From positions 9,749 to 36,557 of the IMG/VR virus record IMGVR_UViG_3300029319_000174: 26,809 nucleotides of DNA. One strand, given 5' to 3'. The translations under genes were made by a program, and so were the position numbers. Below the pieces are notes generated by a model. That model worked only from the letters and a program-made list of their open reading frames with translations, had not been told where the DNA came from and did no database searches. Below are positions 23,502 to 26,809 of this stretch, piece by piece. The first letter of the stretch is position 1. Each line of letters starts with the position of its first letter. The DNA is from a virus.

Positions 23502-24685
23502 TGGCTAAAGCCATCCCTATTCGACTGGTTCAAGAGAATGGAAACCTCATAGAGTTAGATGCTACTAACATGGTGCTTAGCACCACACGAAAGGTAGGCG
23601 GTAGCGCATTACCGTGGACTGGTAGCAGAAGGATAGGAATGGACTGGAACATCAATAAAGCCATGATAAACATTCAAGGTGTAATAGCAGACGATAGGCA
23701 AGGGACTGTGGCGACTAAGCATAGTGCAACTATTGACTTTGGTTACTACATAGAGACACTAGTAGAAGGTGGTGGTATAAGTTCTCGTGGGGGCGGCAGG
23801 GCATATAGTGTCGCTAGAGAATGGGGAACATCGGCTAATTTACAAAACCTGCTTGGCGTTGAACTAAGATTACAATCCTTTACTGCTGCTAATATAGCAG
23901 CAATGGACACCATATCGTTTACCAATACCGCTAGTGCTGGTGGTACTGCATATTCATCCAATGGTGGAGCAGGGAGCACTCCAACTATACTAGTGAACAC
24001 GAGCGATGGTACTCCTGAGCAAATAGCAACAGCAGTCGCTGCGTATATCAATGCGCAGTTATCGTCAAAGTATTCTGCATCAGTTCCTACAAACGGTGGT
24101 AAGAAAACAACTGGCTCTTTAGTAGCAACCGATGCTAGCACTTTAGTAAGCATAGAAATGAGTACTAGTGGTTCTGATACTGCTATGAAGATAGAAACTC
24201 CTAAGTTTGTGAGAGGTGATGGTGCGTATTTCGTAGACCCTACCATAACTAAGTTCTTTGGAGGTAAAGATTCCGTCAAAAAGTCAGCAGGTGACAAAGC
24301 GCAAGACCTGTATGGTGTTATTAACAACAGTACGAGGAGAAGTCACGGTATAACAGCACGAGGTATATTCAGACCTAGCGGTAGGCTTGATGAAATTAAG
24401 GATTATATCGTTGGCATACAGATACCGTACAATTCAACAATTAAGGCCGAGGGAGGGGAAGAGTATGTCGCTCGTAACTTCTTCATGCCTACAGGATTCT
24501 ATTATGGGAAAGAAAAAACATCAGAGGGTAATAACAACCCTGCAAGTGTAACTTTTGATATGTCTGAAGAAACAACCGGAATACAAGGCGCTGTGCAGAA
24601 AATGGACATAACCTACGATGCTGGTGAGTCAGTGTACTCATTCAATATGATATTCGCACCAATAGACAACATGATACTATCTTAA
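23501..24685 (+). CDS. Distal tail/baseplate structural protein candidate
   Basis: A 394-residue protein following the tape measure with a TAATG overlap. The N-terminal region (AIPIRLVQENGNLIELDATN, then WNINKAMINIQGVI) and C-terminal region (VQKMDITYDAGESVYSFNMI) are strand-rich and could form a jelly-roll-like tail tip. The middle (residues 120-235) is Ser/Thr/Ala-rich, with a helix (TPEQIATAVAAYINAQLSSK) that may be an inserted domain. It corresponds in position to the distal tail protein of long-tailed viruses, which joins tube to tip. I did not see a diagnostic motif. Confidence 0.68.
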   Translation: MAKAIPIRLVQENGNLIELDATNMVLSTTRKVGGSALPWTGSRRIGMDWNINKAMINIQGVIADDRQGTVATKHSATIDFGYYIETLVEGGGISSRGGGRAYSVAREWGTSANLQNLLGVELRLQSFTAANIAAMDTISFTNTASAGGTAYSSNGGAGSTPTILVNTSDGTPEQIATAVAAYINAQLSSKYSASVPTNGGKKTTGSLVATDASTLVSIEMSTSGSDTAMKIETPKFVRGDGAYFVDPTITKFFGGKDSVKKSAGDKAQDLYGVINNSTRRSHGITARGIFRPSGRLDEIKDYIVGIQIPYNSTIKAEGGEEYVARNFFMPTGFYYGKEKTSEGNNNPASVTFDMSEETTGIQGAVQKMDITYDAGESVYSFNMIFAPIDNMILS

Positions 24686-24697
24686 TGAGGGAATGCG

Positions 24698-26809
24698 ATG
24701 CCAGTAATTAGCCGTAAGAACCACGCCATGTTCTTCAACGGTGTTACCGATAGCATTGTAGTACCTGAAGGACCATTCTCAAGGTTAGGAGAGAAAACCA
24801 CACAAGGGACATACGATGTCAGAGGAATACTATCGCCTGATGCTCCTTTGAGTTATCGAGGACAAAGCGCCACATCAGGTGTCTACAACGGCTATCTAAC
24901 AATAGAAGCATGGGTTATGCCTGATTGTGGTGGAAGAATTATAGAGAAAGATAATCAATTTTCTTTATCAATCGGAAATATAGATACTCCCGGCCCTGCT
25001 GTTTTCACTGCTCATCTTACTGGAGAAAGTGGAGATACCACAGTAATTTTAACGACTGCAAACGAGAAATCAAACAGATACGAGGGAACGGTCTATCCCC
25101 ATATTGAATATCAAGGCGTGCAAGACTCGTACAACAGATTCGTTAGTGGAAGTGACGATGCCACTGACCTAAATAGAAATCATAGACCCTTGATTCATGT
25201 AGTAGCGACAGTAAGACCTGCGGCAGTAGAACTATACATAAATGGAGAAAAAGTAGCATCCCAATCAATAAAAGATAAAGGGTTGAAATTGAAAGAGTCC
25301 TCAAGTCAAACTTTTGTTGGCGGTAAAGGAGGAAGATTTAGAGGTGCTATCGAAGGTGTGCACCTTAATGCCTCTTTCAAAAGTTCAATGATAGATGGTA
25401 GCGGACCATTGCCTGATTCTGATACTCTTCTTCTATACAGGTTCGAGGAACCTATCTCTCCTATCGAAGGAGTATACACTTTCAGTAGCATTGCAAACAA
25501 CAGCACGACACTAGATGGGGCAAGCGTAACAATATCTCAAATCAGCATGTCTACAACAGATGCAGTAGAACTCGCAAAGAAACTAACTGGATTATCGACC
25601 GTATCGGGCAACTATGTATTTTCTAAAGACTCAACGGGTGTTCACAATTACTCTAGCGGCGACTACAAAGTTCTCGATTACCAATCCGGTTCACTGAGTA
25701 CGCATTACATATCTCATACGCCGTACAACCTTCTCATCAATCCTGACGGTATCGACCCTGACACTAAAGCCCCAAATGGCAAACCGCCGGAGAGAGTCAG
25801 GTTACACAACATAAACACCTCTACGGGTAATTGCTTGGTATCTAGCATACATCTCGATTTTGCATCTTCCACAAACGGTATGATACCTGCTTTACACAGC
25901 AGAAGCGCTGGTGTGGATAATCACTTCGTCGTAGTCAGTTCTGACTTGCTTTTAGATACAGCAACTGGAAATCCGTATCAGCCTCCACATTACACATCGC
26001 AAATCGTAGACCGAACTGGGCAGATGGTAATAGATGAAAGCGAGTTTGAGAATCACGGTTTTGTGTATTCATCTGCAATGGCTACCACTGATTCAGATAC
26101 AAATAACCCATTTGCGGCTACTTGGCCTACAACGGTAGATGAGGTCTATCAAATTGGACACAGCGGTAGACATACCAACAACCACATCGAAGGGCATTGC
26201 TATCTCAGAATGCTACCTAAACCGTCACAAGAGATAGTAGACCAAAGAGCGGATGGGTCAGCCGATGTTATCGATATTATCTATGACGAGATGCAGACTG
26301 GCATCGATAAGCAAATATCCATCAACAGCGTAGTGGATATCTATCATGAGTTTGCAGGAGTCGAAGTTGTAAATGCTGTTAATTCTAGTACCGTAACGGC
26401 AGCATTCAACTCATACAATGGTACTGGTAGCCCACCTGCTGGTAAAAGAAAACTCATAGCGATTGGTGGCCCTAACTTTGATTACACGCCTTTTGCCCTC
26501 AAGGGGCCTGTACCACCTTTCCAAGTATACGATGCGGACGATGCACAGACTCACATCAGCAGTGACATACGCAAATATCACGTTAAGCCATCCAAGGAGA
26601 GTAGGGTCGCTATACTGCACGTACCGAGGCTCACGCAACTAACTCCTACGCTAGCGCCTTTCGTCGAGATACATTACAACGCCATCGACCTGACTGGAGC
26701 GAGTATGAGTGGTACAGTGCAACCGCTACTCATGGTTGAGAAGACAGTTCCGTCTTCCGACACTTTAGTCTCCGGTAGCGAGTATGTCTACGACGCTATC
26801 ATCGATTCG
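24698..26809 (+). CDS. LamG/concanavalin-like tail protein, 3' end cut by window
   Basis: An uninterrupted frame of 704 codons from ATG 24698 to the last base, so the end lies outside. Residues 8-255 show a LamG/ConA-like beta sandwich: MFFNGVTDSIVVPEG at the start, TIEAWVMPDCGGRIIEKD (68-85), HVVATVRPAAVELYINGEKV (167-186) and GGRFRGAIEGVHL (211-223). These domains bind sugars. The rest (260-704) is strand-rich and unrecognised, with aromatic/His-rich stretches. Placement after the distal tail protein suggests a tip or fibre protein that recognises the host surface glycans or S-layer glycoprotein; the sandwich is recognised from pattern, the target is inference. GAGGG lies about ten bases upstream of the ATG. 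Confidence 0.85.
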   Translation, partial: MPVISRKNHAMFFNGVTDSIVVPEGPFSRLGEKTTQGTYDVRGILSPDAPLSYRGQSATSGVYNGYLTIEAWVMPDCGGRIIEKDNQFSLSIGNIDTPGPAVFTAHLTGESGDTTVILTTANEKSNRYEGTVYPHIEYQGVQDSYNRFVSGSDDATDLNRNHRPLIHVVATVRPAAVELYINGEKVASQSIKDKGLKLKESSSQTFVGGKGGRFRGAIEGVHLNASFKSSMIDGSGPLPDSDTLLLYRFEEPISPIEGVYTFSSIANNSTTLDGASVTISQISMSTTDAVELAKKLTGLSTVSGNYVFSKDSTGVHNYSSGDYKVLDYQSGSLSTHYISHTPYNLLINPDGIDPDTKAPNGKPPERVRLHNINTSTGNCLVSSIHLDFASSTNGMIPALHSRSAGVDNHFVVVSSDLLLDTATGNPYQPPHYTSQIVDRTGQMVIDESEFENHGFVYSSAMATTDSDTNNPFAATWPTTVDEVYQIGHSGRHTNNHIEGHCYLRMLPKPSQEIVDQRADGSADVIDIIYDEMQTGIDKQISINSVVDIYHEFAGVEVVNAVNSSTVTAAFNSYNGTGSPPAGKRKLIAIGGPNFDYTPFALKGPVPPFQVYDADDAQTHISSDIRKYHVKPSKESRVAILHVPRLTQLTPTLAPFVEIHYNAIDLTGASMSGTVQPLLMVEKTVPSSDTLVSGSEYVYDAIIDS

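Noticed and set aside
1-26809. tRNA genes, CRISPR arrays, insertion sequences, integrase and attachment sites
   Set aside because: None seen: no spaced repeats, no transposase or recombinase motifs, no cloverleaf-like intergenic sequence; gaps are too short.

Overview
The window is a gene-dense stretch of the virion module of a tailed double-stranded DNA virus (Caudoviricetes-type, HK97-fold capsid). All supported genes lie on the + strand. They are packed with 4-bp ATGA or TAATG overlaps or gaps of at most about 60 bases, as expected for one long late transcript. There is no integrase, lysis, replication or tRNA gene here. Both ends cut through genes.

Host inference: an archaeal host is suggested, possibly a marine euryarchaeon of the Marine Group II / magrovirus sort. 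The hints are many small CxxC zinc-knuckle proteins (and zinc knuckles inside the portal), a LAGLIDADG protein, SAP- and HeH-like domains in structural proteins, and ribosome-binding sites dominated by GGTGA/GGAGG. This is inference; no gene in the window proves the host.

Layout. (1) 1-2905: two unrecognised proteins, then the large terminase. (2) 2936-4108: a protein with a winged-helix-like part and a LAGLIDADG domain. (3) 4108-7137: portal with two zinc-knuckle insertions, followed by four small proteins, one a 47-residue CxxC protein with a TTG start. (4) 7134-12581: a giant protein of about 1,815 residues whose C-terminal part resembles an ATP-dependent DNA ligase adenylation domain but lacks the catalytic lysine. 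(5) 12600-15221: a strong hairpin, a prohead protease-scaffold fusion, and the major capsid protein. (6) 15261-16887: five small proteins (beta-rich decoration candidates, a HeH-like acidic protein, a zinc-knuckle protein). (7) 16887-21304: head-tail connector candidate, neck proteins and a very large tail tube protein. (8) 21313-23501: an acidic SAP-domain protein, two tail-assembly-chaperone frames joined by a probable -1 frameshift, and a short tape measure made of 37-residue repeats. (9) 23501-end: a distal tail protein and a LamG/concanavalin-like tail protein that probably binds host glycans.

Working together: terminase and portal package DNA into a shell built by capsid protein, protease-scaffold and small decoration proteins. 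Connector and neck proteins join it to a non-contractile-looking tail; no sheath protein was recognised. The tail length is set by a short tape measure. The most striking whole-window signal is the apparent complete absence of three short palindromic motifs (GATC, AGCT and CCWGG), while other palindromic tetramers are present. This looks like strong past selection by host restriction systems.
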